64,000 nt of DNA, from the NCBI GenBank assembly GCA_902806565.1, contig CADCXA010000015.1, positions 124,001-188,000 of the forward strand, written 5' to 3'. A program made the position numbers and the translations under genes. This document shows, one piece after another, positions 26,201-39,210 of this stretch; the stretch's first letter is position 1, and every line of letters begins with the position of its first letter. The notes under the pieces were generated by a model. It searched no databases and was not told the DNA's origin. It worked only from the letters and a program-made list of their open reading frames with translations. The DNA comes from Hypoxylon rubiginosum. Lineage: Eukaryota; Ascomycota; Sordariomycetes; Xylariales; Hypoxylaceae.

Positions 26201-26513
26201 CTTCTTTATTAAAAATACTCTTTAAGAAGGTTATAGTACTGGGCTATGTTTTCACTCGTATAAGCCTTGCTTCGTTAGGTGAATGGGGAAGATAGGTCTT
26301 GAAGATTATAATGATAAGGGAGATACAAGCAACTTGTATCACATAAAGGTCGTAGGTTGAAGTAACAAGAATAGATTACACTAGTTACTACATGTGTTGT
26401 AACTGGTGAATAGTAGCTAGTTTAACTTAAGGGGGTATATAGCGGTATCTTTTCCACATAGATAATGGTATCGTGCCAGGCACACCAACATCTCTCAACT
26501 AGGTAGCCAATGT
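23297..26513. other. intergenic, 3.2 kb
   Basis: No gene is called. Features seen: a run of 14 G at 24011-24024; repeated GTCTGGGG at about 24298-24325; repeated GGCAGGCCAG-like purine-rich sequence at 24630-24680. A 133-codon plus frame (24908-25309) and a 96-codon minus frame (25400-25690) lack supporting features. Confidence 0.55.
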
Positions 26514-28799
26514 TTACTCAGCCTTCGTCTCAGTTTTCACGGACTCCTTCATAGCAGTTGGTGTCGCAGTGCCCGACACCTCCCCATCAACCCCCTCATT
26601 CTCCGCGCGAATCGCCTTGACGTGTCTCTTGCCGGTCAAGTCAAGAGCGATAGCCCTGAAAGTCCTCGCCAGCGTCAACCGGCCCTCGAAGATGGGGAAC
26701 AGGCCGACGGCACCGAGTGAGCAGAAGATCCAGATGATACCGACGGTAACCCAGCCGGTGAAGAACGGCTTGGAGAACACGTAGTTGCTGCCGTACATCG
26801 GGAACGGCCATAGTATCAGGAACGCGAGCGTGAGGCCAACCGTCGTCCATTTGGAAATCTTGCTCGCGCGCATTAGTTTTGACTGTTCCTCGGCGAACTC
26901 ATTCGTCGTCTCCACGTGTCCGCCGAGCGTGTTTTCGAGGTCCACGCCGGCTGTGGCCGCGAGGTCGTGGTCGTCGCCCCTGCGGATGGTCATCATCGAT
27001 TTCCAGTCGTAATTATCCATCCCGAAGATGAGAGTGAAGATGGGGATCAGCACCAGAGGTGAGAGCAGCGCGGTGACGTTTCCGGCGAGCATGGGGTTGT
27101 TGGAGCCCGTGCAGGCGACGTCCAACGAACCGCACTCCTTCCGGGCAGTAACAAGCCATGCGACCAAGGCAAAGGCGAGTCCGAAGATGGGCGACAGAGC
27201 TGCGGCCCACTTGTTCTGCCCCTTCCACACCAGCGTCAACGTAGCCGGAATCACGGCTGACGAGATGATACAACCCATCATAAGGTAGAGATAGCCCATG
27301 GAGATTCCCGCGTAGTAGAGTCCGACGGAGAACGTGGAAATGAAAAGCGCATAGGCAACGACGATGACGTGCGACATATAGATGAGGCGTTTTCCACTAG
27401 CATTAGGCTTGAAATAGGTGCGGTAGAGATCGTAAGTGAAGATGGAGGAGACGGCGATCAGTTCAGACGAGGTAGCAGATGTAACAGCCATGAATATGAT
27501 CAGGAGTGTAGCCACCGCACCGCCTTTGCCGAGGAGAGCAACGGCAGCATATGGTAGCACAAGACCAGCCGATATGTCAGCCTCCGACATGCGGTTGGGA
27601 TATGTCGGGAATGCCGGCGTGTTCTCCAGGGCCAGAGCAGAAAGACCCATGGTCGTAGCGGTCAGCCACGGAATAGCAAACCAGCTGAGACCGCCGATGA
27701 TGTAACCGGGGAGAGCGTGGACAGGGGAGGCGGCAATGGCCTTGTTATAGTATCCGTTGTCGAGAAACACGGTACCGAAGTTACCAACAATGTTAATAAC
27801 GAAAAAGATGACACCCTCTTTCGAGCGCATGGTCAGATAGCTTCCCTCGGCATTTCCCTCAACAGGGTGGTTAAAAGCGGCCTCGACCAGGAGATCATAG
27901 ACGGCCGACGGAGAACCGAGCTTGTCGGACGAGGCATAAGCCGTCAAGGAGAAGATGATAATTATGATTAGCAGGATGAAGGTGTGAATCCAGTCCGTGA
28001 GGATTGTCGCCTTCAAGCCGCCGACCATGGTATACGCAATGACGCCGACCGGCAAAAGGTATATGGCGGCTATGGTGTGCATTCCCGTGAGGGCGTTTAC
28101 CGTCGCGGAACCGCCAACGACTAGCATGAGACTGACGAGGATATTCGTTACGAGTCCGAAGACCATGAAGACGATATGAGCGACCGTTCCATAGCGCGCC
28201 TTGATACTGTATGGACTGTTAGCTTCCGTCTCCGCCCCTTCATATTCGAGGATAGGATAAAGACGTACACTTCGAGGAATGTGTGGGCATTAGGTGCGCG
28301 TCGCTTTAACTCAATAGCCAATGTCGCGAAAAGCAGAATCTGAACCGTTGCTCCCGACGCGTACCAAAATGGGCCGGAAACGCCATATCGGTAGCAGACG
28401 CCGGAGCTCTGCAGAAGTGTGGCCGCCCAAGTCCACGATGACACGACGGCAGATCCGACCAATCCACTTTTCACCGTTCGGCCGGCAGTAGTAAACATTT
28501 CGGACGTCTGAAGTTCCGAGTTATACCGCTTGAGAATGAACGTGACCAGGATCTAGAACTGGTAATTAGTACATATTATCCGGATGAGCACGTATGTGAA
28601 GATGAACATGGGCGCGATCGACTTGGTGATCTTTCTAAGAGCATCCAGCGCCGTCCTCATATTGATCGAGTCGCGGAATTAAAGAGATATCTGGCGAGCT
28701 GCTCCTTACCATTCCAAGGGCGAATCCAAACCCCAAACCAAGAACGATGCCATAGCCGACACCCTGATCCAAGGGTGCGCCGACCGTTACGGTTGCCAT
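26514..28799 (-). CDS. DUR3: urea active transporter (DUR3/UreA type, SSS family)
   Basis: Three exons are inferred, 28799-28710, 28552-28269 and 28206-26514, giving 688 residues; fungal UreA/DUR3 is about 650-700. It imports urea, and in yeast also polyamines, across the plasma membrane by proton or sodium symport. Joined exons read [18 protein letters not shown], then [20 protein letters not shown], then [20 protein letters not shown], all hallmarks of this transporter. The second join restores HTFLEVIKARYG. About fifteen hydrophobic helices follow, including [19 protein letters not shown]. The cytosolic tail is Glu/Lys/Thr-rich. In relatives, expression is under nitrogen-metabolite control by GATA factors; I did not map sites. 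It lies about 3.2 kb from the amine oxidase, another nitrogen-scavenging gene. Confidence 0.95.
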
Positions 28800-30291
28800 G
28801 TTCGCCTTTATTCTATGGTGAAGACCGTAAGTTGTGTGGTTACACTTTCAAGCGCTCAGTAAACAGATTAGCGAGCGAAATCGTAGAGGTTGGGACTCGG
28901 TGCGACAATATATAGTGCCCAAGTGCCCAAAGGCTCTCAGATCAGCGTTGGCAAGATCCTATCAAATGTATAATATAATTCTTGCTTATCAGCAGGTAAC
29001 TTAGCTTAGCTCGGCCCTCGAGGTTCTCCAAGCGAGCCACGGTTTGTCGTCCAGGGCTGCCTGGTATCACGGTCTAACCCCCGCATGCAGGGTCTCACTT
29101 ACCGGTAGGGCACTGGTCGACTGTCTCATCGGACATAGGTACCAATCCAGGTTCTTTGTAAGTGAGCCTATAACATTCCAGACCAGACGCTTGGTAGGAT
29201 CGGGGTGTACCGAGATTGGATCTACGGCAGCTCTTGCAGCAGTAGCTTTATCTATCAAGCATCCGTGTGCTAGTACCTTTTGTTAAAAAGTTACATGTAG
29301 GTGTAGGCTCTGAGAGCTCGACGAGGCTACCTCTAGGTAAATCGGTTTACCTCCGGACCTTGACAGACTTGTACGATGACCATCCGCCAAACTCTTACAC
29401 ACAAGCTGACAACTTACAAGCTGCCTTCTACCTAAAGTAGGACGGACGCGGACCAGGCTGTATGCACTTGTCGTGTAAATCTTGCTCAGGTGAGCTGGCT
29501 GGCTGGGTTCGAGCTTGTCGAGTTGTGAGTTTGATAAGGGACTACGAATGAAAATCAAATGTCAGATCCAAGACAAAAAGAAACCAGGGTACAGATCGGT
29601 AAGGTTGTAGATCTGACCCCCGTCAACGTGTAAGCGGACTTTGATTAGTGCCAATTGACCAATCATACGTCGTTGGCTCGTAATCCGACCTGATAAGAGA
29701 AGTGTGGGGCATCGAAATAAACTCTATTTGCCCAGCCTTTTTTATGATATGATAGTAGTATTGAGCTTTTATTCTCTGTCTCCTCTTCTCCGGCATACCT
29801 GTAACCATTATACAGGCACTTTAGGTAAGGCAGAGAACCAATTTGTCCGATTGGATAATCTTCAAATCCCTAGGTTGGGCACCGGGGAGAAACGTGGGTG
29901 AACTTATACCATTGCCGAGCCCTACACTACGCTACGGTCGGAGACGACCGTCAATTCTAATTCTAATATAGCCCCAGCCAAAGTCTATACTTTCTACGTT
30001 CACACACCTAAGTGGGTTATCCATGTGTCCGCAGTATACGACCCTCCAAGGATGCAAGTTTATCCCGTTCAGAGCTGTCGGGTAGAACCTTGAAGCCTTA
30101 TGGAGCAGAAACCACTAGACGATAAACTAGGCTCGTTGGCCCACCGTCTAGCAGTCTTGACTTTCCATTATCATAGAAGCACAATAAGTATAGGACTGTT
30201 CTATCACATGCAATCGTCTTAGCAGAATCGGCCTATCGCGTCAACCCATGCAGCAGGCATATATACGCTTTTTAACGGTAAAATATCTAAC
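28800..30291. other. intergenic, promoter of DUR3 and spacer
   Basis: No coding feature is supported between the urea transporter start and the tRNA gene. Small open frames (80-90 codons) at 29044-29558 overlap one another on both strands and are treated as chance. Confidence 0.55.
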
Positions 30292-30365
30292 GGTCGCGTG
30301 GTGTAGTTGGTTATCACGTCAGTCTAACACACTGAAGGTCTCCAGTTCGAGCCTGGACGCGATCA
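30292..30365 (+). tRNA. tRNA-Val (AAC)
   Basis: A cloverleaf can be folded by eye. The acceptor stem pairs GGTCGCG with CGCGATC, with one G-T pair. The D arm contains the A-box-like TGGTGTAGTTGG. The anticodon arm TCAGT/ACTGA encloses loop CTAACAC with anticodon AAC. The T arm TCCAG/CTGGA encloses TTCGAGC (B box). The discriminator base is A at 30365. CCA is not encoded, as expected for eukaryotes, and no intron is present. Confidence 0.95.
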
Positions 30366-30368
30366 GTC

Positions 30369-30373
30369 TTTTT
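30369..30373 (+). terminator. RNA polymerase III terminator
   Basis: A run of five T begins 3 nt after the mature tRNA 3' end, with a second T-rich run just downstream. Confidence 0.85.
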
Positions 30374-30536
30374 ACTTTTTCTTCTTCGGTATTGTTATTA
30401 ACAGGTATATTTCGCTTTTTAACGTGCCCCTTTCCAGGGAGATTTCCATCTGCTCAATAACCAGTGTCTATGTCCTGTTTCAACAAAGATGACACATCCA
30501 CTCTTTCACCCCTATTGGAACTCCTTTTCTTCAATC

Positions 30537-30902
30537 CTATTTGGTAGGCTTTTCCTGCGCCGTTAGAGGGTATCCAGGCACTCCTTTTAGACCGAAGCGT
30601 TCTACGAAGCACCTAGCGAATGGCGAATGGGTTTTCAATTCCTGCATACCATTTTCGATTGCCTGTTTAGTAGAGATAGTGACCGTAGTCGTGTTCTGTT
30701 GCTCATGCCGGGTAATGGCTAGCTTCTGAGCACTTCCCTGGCAAGGCCCAGGGTTGCTCAAGGTCGATACCCCCATAATTTGAACGGCAGAAGGGTCTCG
30801 GTCGGGGTGCTAATAGGAAGTTAGAGATATTTTGATATCATTATCCTACGAGAGTACATAATTTTGACATACTCGAATGTTCTCTTTTATTGAACTGGAC
30901 AT
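30537..30902 (-). CDS. small hypothetical protein, two exons
   Basis: Exons 30902-30873 (10 codons) and 30809-30537 join in phase 0 to give 100 residues. The 63-nt intron has donor GTATGT, a CTAAC branch-like element and a TTAG acceptor. The joined N-terminus reads MSSSIKENIRHPDRDPSAVQ. The body contains KLAITRHEQQNTTTVTISTK and ends VPGYPLTAQEKPTK. I do not recognise a family. There is no membrane helix or signal peptide; the protein appears soluble and slightly basic. It ends about 170 bp from the tRNA gene, convergent with it. The clean splice structure is the main argument for a real gene. Confidence 0.55.
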
Positions 30903-31810
30903 GTTCTGATTTAGTTTGATTAGGATTGGAATCTGGTAATAGACAATGTATCGATGAAGAGAGAAACCTTTTCAACTTTGTGCTCGGTCTTAACGTGAAT
31001 GGAGGGAACATCATATCCTAAGATCAAATTTATTTATAGGTAGACTTTTTCAGTTCAAACCCCGAAAATAACACTTAAGGATATAGGCACCTATGTCACG
31101 GTGCGTGACGGGAACGACAGTAGGATGCATTCAATGACTACCATTATGAGTGTAGTAGTATGACGTTGATACAATCAGACACTGGTGTTGTTCTTGGACT
31201 CGTCCAATTCAATCAACGCTAGCTTTAACTCGAATACGTATTGTCTAACTACACGAAAATTTGACTGGAATTTCTATTGTCACAATCTGTCTCGAGATGA
31301 ACCGTTCAATAAAGAAACAACTATGTTGTTGCGCAAAGAGCTATGAACATTACAACTACCAGCTCTGTGTATAAGCTCTGGGTATCCGTATCTAGGTAGG
31401 ATCTAAGAACAAAGGGGCTCATATCATTACCTGTAGACCTGCCCTATCTCCCAGACCTACGGTACTACCCAGGTGGATAAAGGCTAAGACCCTGACACTA
31501 CCTGACTTCAGGTAAATACGTACTCTTATATAATAGTGATGACTAGTCGATACGTTGAACTATGCCTTACGCAGTTGAACTAGATCCCAACATGGAACAG
31601 ATGCTCTAGTGTGAACTACGACTCTTACGAACTAATATACGCCCGTGTGTTCGTTCCCTAAGGACGTATTAAGATCTTGGTAGCTGTAAAGGCTCTCAAG
31701 CATAACAATTCATGTAGTTTACTATCAGGTACCTAACAAATTTCCGATGACAGCTACTTATAGCCCGCTAGATAAACTCCAGGTTGTCACTCATCCTTTT
31801 TGCCAACTAC
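30903..31810. other. intergenic, 0.9 kb
   Basis: A/T-rich spacer with no open frame of interest. It contains the promoter of the 100-residue gene. Confidence 0.6.
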
Positions 31811-33242
31811 CTAGTGTGAATTCTGGATCGTCTGGCTCATGAATACAAGGAGAACTCCTAGATACCTACCGGCAATTTATTAGCTGAATAATTTGTATGC
31901 GCGGCGTAGGGGCTGTTTCAGTACTTACGCTACGGTACAAGCAAAAAGTTCATGTCTCCTCGGCCGCGTCAGATATTTGAGGCAGCACGCGAAGACACAA
32001 GTGAACCCGACTTGGATAAACATGATACCAACTAGCGTACCCTCGGTTATCTCGCCTCGACTCAGGGTGTAGAGTGGATAGATCGGGCCCACGAGAAGTA
32101 TAATCAGGGGCAGGCCTAAGAGCACCGCCTTTGCAACCATGATCTTTCGGGTATTGTGGACCATCATGAATGCGTCGCGGCCGCTCCTCTCCTTTAATGG
32201 ACGAAACCGTTCCCGTATTAGCTAGGATGATCCAAAATAAAGGCGTGAACATACCCGATCTCTGAAAAGATGCTAAGGTGCATCGATGTTAGTAGGTAAG
32301 TTTCGAGATATTTATGACCGATTTTGCCATTCGCAAGAGACACTTACTCGTGTTAGTTTGTTAGGTGCGTCTAGGAGGAAATCCATAAACCGCGTATCCA
32401 TTTCCGCTGTGTCACCCCTCGGCTTCAATAGCACGAGGTCGTCCTTGTGGAGGTAATAGTGGTAAATGGGCGGATCATGGTTGGTGAAGAAGTTCTTGAG
32501 GCTCTTGAGATTTGTGTCAGGGGGGTGTCCACGGAGAGCCGATTCCGATACCTGGTTCATGAGCATAACTAATTGCTTGGTAAGGCACAATATCATGACT
32601 TATAGCTTGGTTTATTGATGAGAGAAGAGAACTTACTATACTTTTCGAATTTCTCTTCGATCTTCTGCAGCAGCGCAAAACGAGTTCGCGACACCTCATC
32701 ACTCGCCTGCGTCGAATGAACCCTTTCGCTGTGCATGTCGAGTAGATCGAGCTCCCTCTCGTACTTCTGTAGCTGCCCCTGGAGATGCAACAGTACTCTC
32801 GCTTGCAAAAAGCTGAACCGGCGGAAGATCAAGTGGTTCTCCTCCGCCCCAATGAACTCTCCTAGCCGTGGATAGCCATTTGGGGCTTCGTCAACTAGGC
32901 GGGTAAGTTAGTTAGACATGTTTGAGGGATCATGCAATTTGGATTAGCTTACTACTCCTGAAAATGCTCCCGATGATATAGACATGCGATTCACTAGCCG
33001 GGACTTCAGGCCGGCCCTTAACCACGGCTATAAACTTGCTCAAAACACCATGAACATGGTTTTGCAATGTAGATAGGAAGACATATCCATTATCCACCCC
33101 TATCGCTCGGTGTTAGCCCTTGTAGCTCGACTTTTATTAGTCTATGATCCGGCGTACCGTGACTTGAACGTGGTGCACCCGACTGTTCACAAGCAGGATT
33201 GTTCGAGGCCAAGTTGGCTTCAATGTCAATAGTATCTGCCAT
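31811..33242 (-). CDS. DUF6594 family membrane protein
   Basis: Six exons are inferred: 33242-33158, 33099-32953, 32894-32637, 32568-32348, 32221-31929 and 31865-31811, giving 352 residues. All joins are in phase, with introns of 58-126 nt. The DUF6594 core starts at APNGYPRLGEFIGAEENHLIF and continues with FRRFSFLQARVLLHLQGQLQ and a charged coiled-coil-like helix. The C-terminus has the family's hydrophobic helices: AKAVLLGLPLIILLVGPIY, LVGIMFIQVGFTCVFACCL and, supplied by the last exon, AYLGVLLVFMSQ. Fungi carry many such paralogues; no biochemical function is established. An N-terminal extension of about 77 residues precedes the core. Assigned from the family architecture; the first two exons are the least certain. 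Confidence 0.8.
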
Positions 33243-33847
33243 GTGTCGTATTAATAAGTGAAGATGAAGATAGAATAGACAGCAATAATTAATGTGTGAC
33301 CTATTCCAAAAAGGAGGGAGGGGGGACTCAATGTTGAAGACCTCCTGAGCTCTCGACTACCGAAAGTTTGCTATATATCTAGAAGTTCTCTTTGTGACAT
33401 GTTACTCGGAGATGCGGTCAAATGTCAGCTCGGTTCACAGTATGCATCTGCCCTAGGCGCTGTAACGGATATAGTCGAGCCTATGTTACATGCCATAATG
33501 ACAAGGCAACTGGAGACTGTGGGCGGACCATGATAGCTGTGCGACGTGAATTCGACTATACGTGTGTCACTTCTTTTTATTCCAACATAAATAGATCCTG
33601 GGAGAAACTAGCTACTTAGTATAATTAAGAGCTCTTCTTATAGTTGAGAACACTGTTTTTATTCAGAGAGGATATCACGGGCTTGCAACGCCTCTTCTTC
33701 TCAGTACCTATTGTACTTACAATGACCTACCTCCTATGTAGTTTCGTTTAGTCTAGTGTATACTCTTTAGGGGATTCCCGCCGAGGGAAGCATCCCCCAA
33801 CTGGTTTCTCTACCATATATCGGCAAATTATAATCTTCGAGTATCTT
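33243..33847. other. intergenic, 0.6 kb
   Basis: Contains the promoter of the DUF6594 gene and the 3' flank of the dioxygenase. The small plus frame at 33422-33619 is not supported. Confidence 0.6.
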
Positions 33848-35078
33848 CTACAAAGTAGGGACCTCTCCAAATCTGTACTGGGCCCATCCCATACTGCCTT
33901 CATGCATTGTCCATGTCTGCTTGCCGACATCCTCACCAGCAGCTCCCGCCGTTACATATACCGGCATCAAGTGATCAAATCGCTAAAAAGGGTTAACAGT
34001 GCGTATCATAGGTCCATCATTTTAGAACTTACTGGATGGGCTTGTCGAGCATCTGGCCTTTTAGTCACTTCCCTCATGCGAGCCTGGCGTTCGCTCGGTG
34101 AAGATTCGACGGCCTCCTTCAGGGCCTCGTCAAATGAGACTGTATAAGGGAGCGGCCGCGAATCACCTCTTGTGACAAATAAGTCCCTGAGGTTATGCAC
34201 GGACATGCCGGCGCCAATGATGACGATATTCTCGTCGCGCAGAGAAGCCACAGCTTGTCCGAGTCGATAGTGCGAGTCTGCATCCTGATTCGAGTACAGG
34301 CTTACCTGAACCAAAGGAACATTGAGAGGGTTATGCTCGGGGTGGAAGGCTTGCATTGTTAGTGGTAAAGGCGGTTGGGCGTTCAATGATATGCATACCG
34401 ACGTGAAATCCGGACCATACCCCGTGGTCGAGGCCCCTTGTTACCCCTTTAGCCTTGATACCGGCTTTCGTTAGGAGATTCAATATCTTAGAGGCCAGCT
34501 GAGGGCTTCCCCTATTCGGGTACCGAGCTTTGTAATATTCGGGCGGAAATCCATAGAAGCTGACCAGGCATATTAGCATTGCAAGTGAGGCGAGAGGGTA
34601 TAAATAGTGTGAACCCACTCATAAATGAGGTCGGTGTGCTCTGCCGAGTTAACTTCGATGCCGTTCGGACTAGCCTCCCAGTGGCCGGAGAAGACTACCA
34701 CAGCTGTAGGTTTCACCTTTGTGGTGATTTCTCTCCCGATATTCTGAAGTACGGCGTAGGCGGGATGTTCCGTCTCGTACTGGACATTTGGCTGTTGCAC
34801 CCCTGATTAGACCAACGGTGACAATAATCATAATAACATTTATAAGAACTCACTCCTCCATGGCTGAAAAAGTATACTGGGGGTTTATTAGATGCCATCG
34901 AGTTCGAAGAGGAATGTGTTGATAGGTGTTGCGTTAGGAATGAAATAGGTTTCCAGGCCGAAAGGGGTAAAAGGGGTAGTAGAGGGCGGGACAGTGGAGC
35001 TGAGAATAAGAAAGCCACGGCTGCGAATATGAGCGAAGTAATAAACAGAGTTCTTGTAGTTAATCTAGAAGAGTCCAT
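33848..35078 (-). CDS. LigB-type extradiol dioxygenase (4,5-DOPA dioxygenase-like)
   Basis: Five exons are inferred: 35078-34854, 34791-34619, 34559-34399, 34349-34033 and 33982-33848. They give 336 residues from the first ATG, or 276 from the in-frame ATG at 34898. The catalytic core reads PVYFFSHGGPNVQYETEHPA, then VVVFSGHWE, GLDHGVWSGFHV, NPLNVPLVQVSLY and a C-terminal HLMPVYVTAGAAGED. The His residues in SHGG, SGHW and LDHG are the expected metal ligands. Members open catecholic rings such as DOPA; the true substrate here is unknown. The longer start adds a hydrophobic N-terminal segment (TLFITSLIFAAVAFLFSA), which would anchor or retarget an enzyme that is usually cytosolic. Introns are 49-62 nt. 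It diverges from the APT1 gene. Confidence 0.92.
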
Positions 35079-36584
<1,506 letters not shown>

Positions 36585-37611
36585 GCTTACGAGAAGTATT
36601 GGGAGATGAGCTACGAGTTTACAACTACCTAGTCTAATAGGATAGAACCTTAGATGCATGTGGTATATGCCAATGTTAGACGCTATGATAGATGGCCATT
36701 CATTTAGGTATTTAGGTATACAGATGCCTATCATGGAAGCGCAAGAGGGTGCATTCCCCCAATGGACACATCTTACAATGTCTCAGAATGCCTCCGGTTC
36801 ACATGACACATGGCATTTCACCTTAAGCCACCGCTTTCGTCTAATACAGTACTTACACAATAGCACAATGATTTTCAAAGAATTTAGTTCGGAATCTAGG
36901 AAATTAAATACTTAGCAAGCAAGAGGTATTTACGTCAGTCACGGCTATTCGTGAAGCTTAAAACTTGTCGATGATAATAGGGGGATAATAGGGGGAAGAG
37001 AGGAATGCCTTATCTTATCGTATACCAGGTAGATTACGTACCTGTTAAAGGTGGTGGAGTAGGCCCTCAGGCCTTCTGATCACAAGATAGCTCCAGCTGC
37101 ACTGCACTAGACACTGCACATTGCCCACGCAGACGGCAGACACTGGCGTAAGCTACTAAAGATTAGGTACCTTCGTAGCCCAAAGGTTTACGACCGGTTT
37201 CTAACAAACTAGAAACAATCTTAACTTGGAACTTTCCATCAGGTGCTCAACTCCGGGTCTAATCTATCGTGATACTCCCCCTCCCATAAGGGTCCATAGG
37301 TTTATACCTTCTATACCTCTCCTCTCACACATTGCTATCAGATAATGTCATCTATCATCTTGCATAGGTTAAGCGTATCGTTATTAGCCTAGTAAACAAA
37401 TCCGTCATCCTCCATAGGACGATCAGCTAGAGCTAGGTATCATCCATAATCCCAACTACTACTAAGCAATCCCTACGCAGCCACAGCCCTACGCACTCCG
37501 TTGCTACGCTATCGCATCATCTAGGTCTTCCGCAAAAAAAAAGTAAACAAACCCCCCACCAGCCAGTAACATTACACCAGCAATTTTACAGCCAGACATC
37601 CGACAACAACA
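36585..37611. other. intergenic, 1.0 kb
   Basis: No gene is seen. The last 100 bp before the next ATG contains an A-run and C/A-rich leader sequence typical of fungal 5' regions. Confidence 0.6.
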
Positions 37612-39210
37612 ATGTCGACAAAGGCTTCGGCCTCGGGTCGCCCGCCGTCACCCTCACCCTCCCAAGTCCCCTTGCCAGCCTCACCAACATACTCATACGC
37701 TTCTACGGCAAACCCGCTATCCTCATACAGCCTCCCGCTACCGCCTCCGCCCCGTCCCGCCCACGCCGTCCTGACCAAGAACGACCTCGAGCAGTCGCAG
37801 GTGGCCTACTCGGACCTCCTAGCAACGGCCAAATCGTACCGTATAGCCCTCGCCTCCCTGTCGACGGCCGCCTCGGCCTTCGGTTCCGCCCTCGAGGCCT
37901 GCGCGCGCCTGAAGGAGTCCCGCGCCGACGCCCTCGGCCCCCCCGGCGGCGCCAGCCTGACCAACAGCTTCACGACCAAAGGGTCGTGCACGGCGGACCT
38001 GCTCCTAGGCGCCAGCGGCGTCCACCACCTCGTCGCGAACCACCAGCAGATCCTGTCGGAGACCGTGTACCGGTCCTTCGAGGTGCCGCTCCTGCACGAG
38101 CTAGACCGGTGGCGGCGCGCCATCGAGGACGAGGAGGAGGCCTACAGGCGGGAAGCCGCGGCGCGCAGCCGGGAGATCCGGCGGCTGGAGAAGGAAGGCT
38201 TAAAACTGCACCGGCAGCAGCGGCGGCGCGACGTGGCCCAGTTCCGCGAGCACCTCGTGGCGCTGACGGGCAGGCTCGACGGCCTCACGGCGCTGCACGC
38301 GGACCACGCGCGCGCGCTGCTGCGCGACTGCCAGGAGACGTCGACGCGCATCCTCGACGCCAGCTGCTCGCTCGTGCGCGCCGAGGTCGACATCTTCGAG
38401 GGGCTGGCGCGGAAGGGGTGGACCGGCGGCGGGCTCGACGAGCTGCTGGAGAAGGGCGAGGATTTGTTCGCGAGCGAGGACAATGTGCCCGCGGCTGCCG
38501 CTACGGCCGCGATAACGGGGGTAGGAGTAGGAGGAGTAGGTGGAGGTGGTAATTGTGCGGACGCGGGGATTGCCGAGGGAGGAGCGAAGCTGTTTAGTAT
38601 ACTGCCGCCGAAGAGCATCCTCGCGAACGACACGGCGTCGGACGCCCTCCCGCCGCCGCGGAGCGTCCACGGGCGCGCGGACAGCCTGCTGGTCGACGCG
38701 GACGAGGACCGGTACCAGAGCCTGACGGGGGCCGTGGGCGACCGCGGGAGGGGGGGAGCCGACGCCGAGAGCATATTCTCCGATTCCCACATGGGCCGGG
38801 GCCTGCGGCCCTTCAGCCCGCAGCCCATACGCAGACGGCCTACCGACGTCATGATAGATCCGGAGGCGCTGCTGCTAGGGAGGGATGATCGCGGCAGCGA
38901 AGCGGGTGAGAACAGGGGAGCCGACGGCGACGGCGACGACGTGGCCGAGTACGAAGACGAGGACGAGGAATACGACAGCGCGACCATTAAGCGAGGCGCT
39001 CGGGACGCTTCGGCTCGGGGGCTGTCGCGGGGACTCGGGGGGTTGAGCATACGTACGACGACGGACCACCGAGGCTCGCTGAACGGGGAGCCGGAGTCGC
39101 CGTGGAAGGACGAGGGACTGCTGCCGATTAAGAGCAGCAGCAGTGAGCAAGGCGAGCAAGTGTCACGGCCGTCGACGTCTAAGTCTAGGAGTTCGGGAGG
39201 CGAAGGGTAG
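37612..39210 (+). CDS. IVY1: Ivy1-like BAR-domain phospholipid-binding protein
   Basis: An intronless frame of 532 residues. In yeast, Ivy1 is an inverted-BAR protein that binds phospholipids, Vps33 and the Rab Ypt7 at the vacuole and links them to TORC1 and lipid control. After a Pro/Ser-rich N-terminus, helices run from about residue 55 (LTKNDLEQSQVAYSDLL) through the long charged helix RRAIEDEEEAYRREAAARSR to LVRAEVDIFEGLARKGWTGG (about residue 275). This spacing is typical of the fungal IVY1 domain. The rest is disordered: a Gly/Val-rich linker, a very acidic patch (YEDEDEEYD) and a Ser-rich end. The coding part is strongly GC-rich, so long shadow frames occur on all strands. Confidence 0.8.
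   Translation: MSTKASASGRPPSPSPSQVPLPASPTYSYASTANPLSSYSLPLPPPPRPAHAVLTKNDLEQSQVAYSDLLATAKSYRIALASLSTAASAFGSALEACARLKESRADALGPPGGASLTNSFTTKGSCTADLLLGASGVHHLVANHQQILSETVYRSFEVPLLHELDRWRRAIEDEEEAYRREAAARSREIRRLEKEGLKLHRQQRRRDVAQFREHLVALTGRLDGLTALHADHARALLRDCQETSTRILDASCSLVRAEVDIFEGLARKGWTGGGLDELLEKGEDLFASEDNVPAAAATAAITGVGVGGVGGGGNCADAGIAEGGAKLFSILPPKSILANDTASDALPPPRSVHGRADSLLVDADEDRYQSLTGAVGDRGRGGADAESIFSDSHMGRGLRPFSPQPIRRRPTDVMIDPEALLLGRDDRGSEAGENRGADGDGDDVAEYEDEDEEYDSATIKRGARDASARGLSRGLGGLSIRTTTDHRGSLNGEPESPWKDEGLLPIKSSSSEQGEQVSRPSTSKSRSSGGEG

Noticed and set aside
30292..30365. Other tRNA-like T-arm matches (around 7196, 12246 and 33190)
   Set aside because: The GTTCGA/GTTCAA-like strings there lack pairing stems and an acceptor arm; only the Val tRNA folds.
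32569..32636. Alternative acceptors for the third DUF6594 intron (38 or 61 nt)
   Set aside because: The 38-nt intron is too short for this genome and the 61-nt version breaks the frame. The 68-nt version keeps phase and family continuity.
38142..39050. 302-codon minus-strand frame opposite the Ivy1-like gene
   Set aside because: Ser/Pro/Arg-biased mirror of the GC-rich coding strand; no family features.
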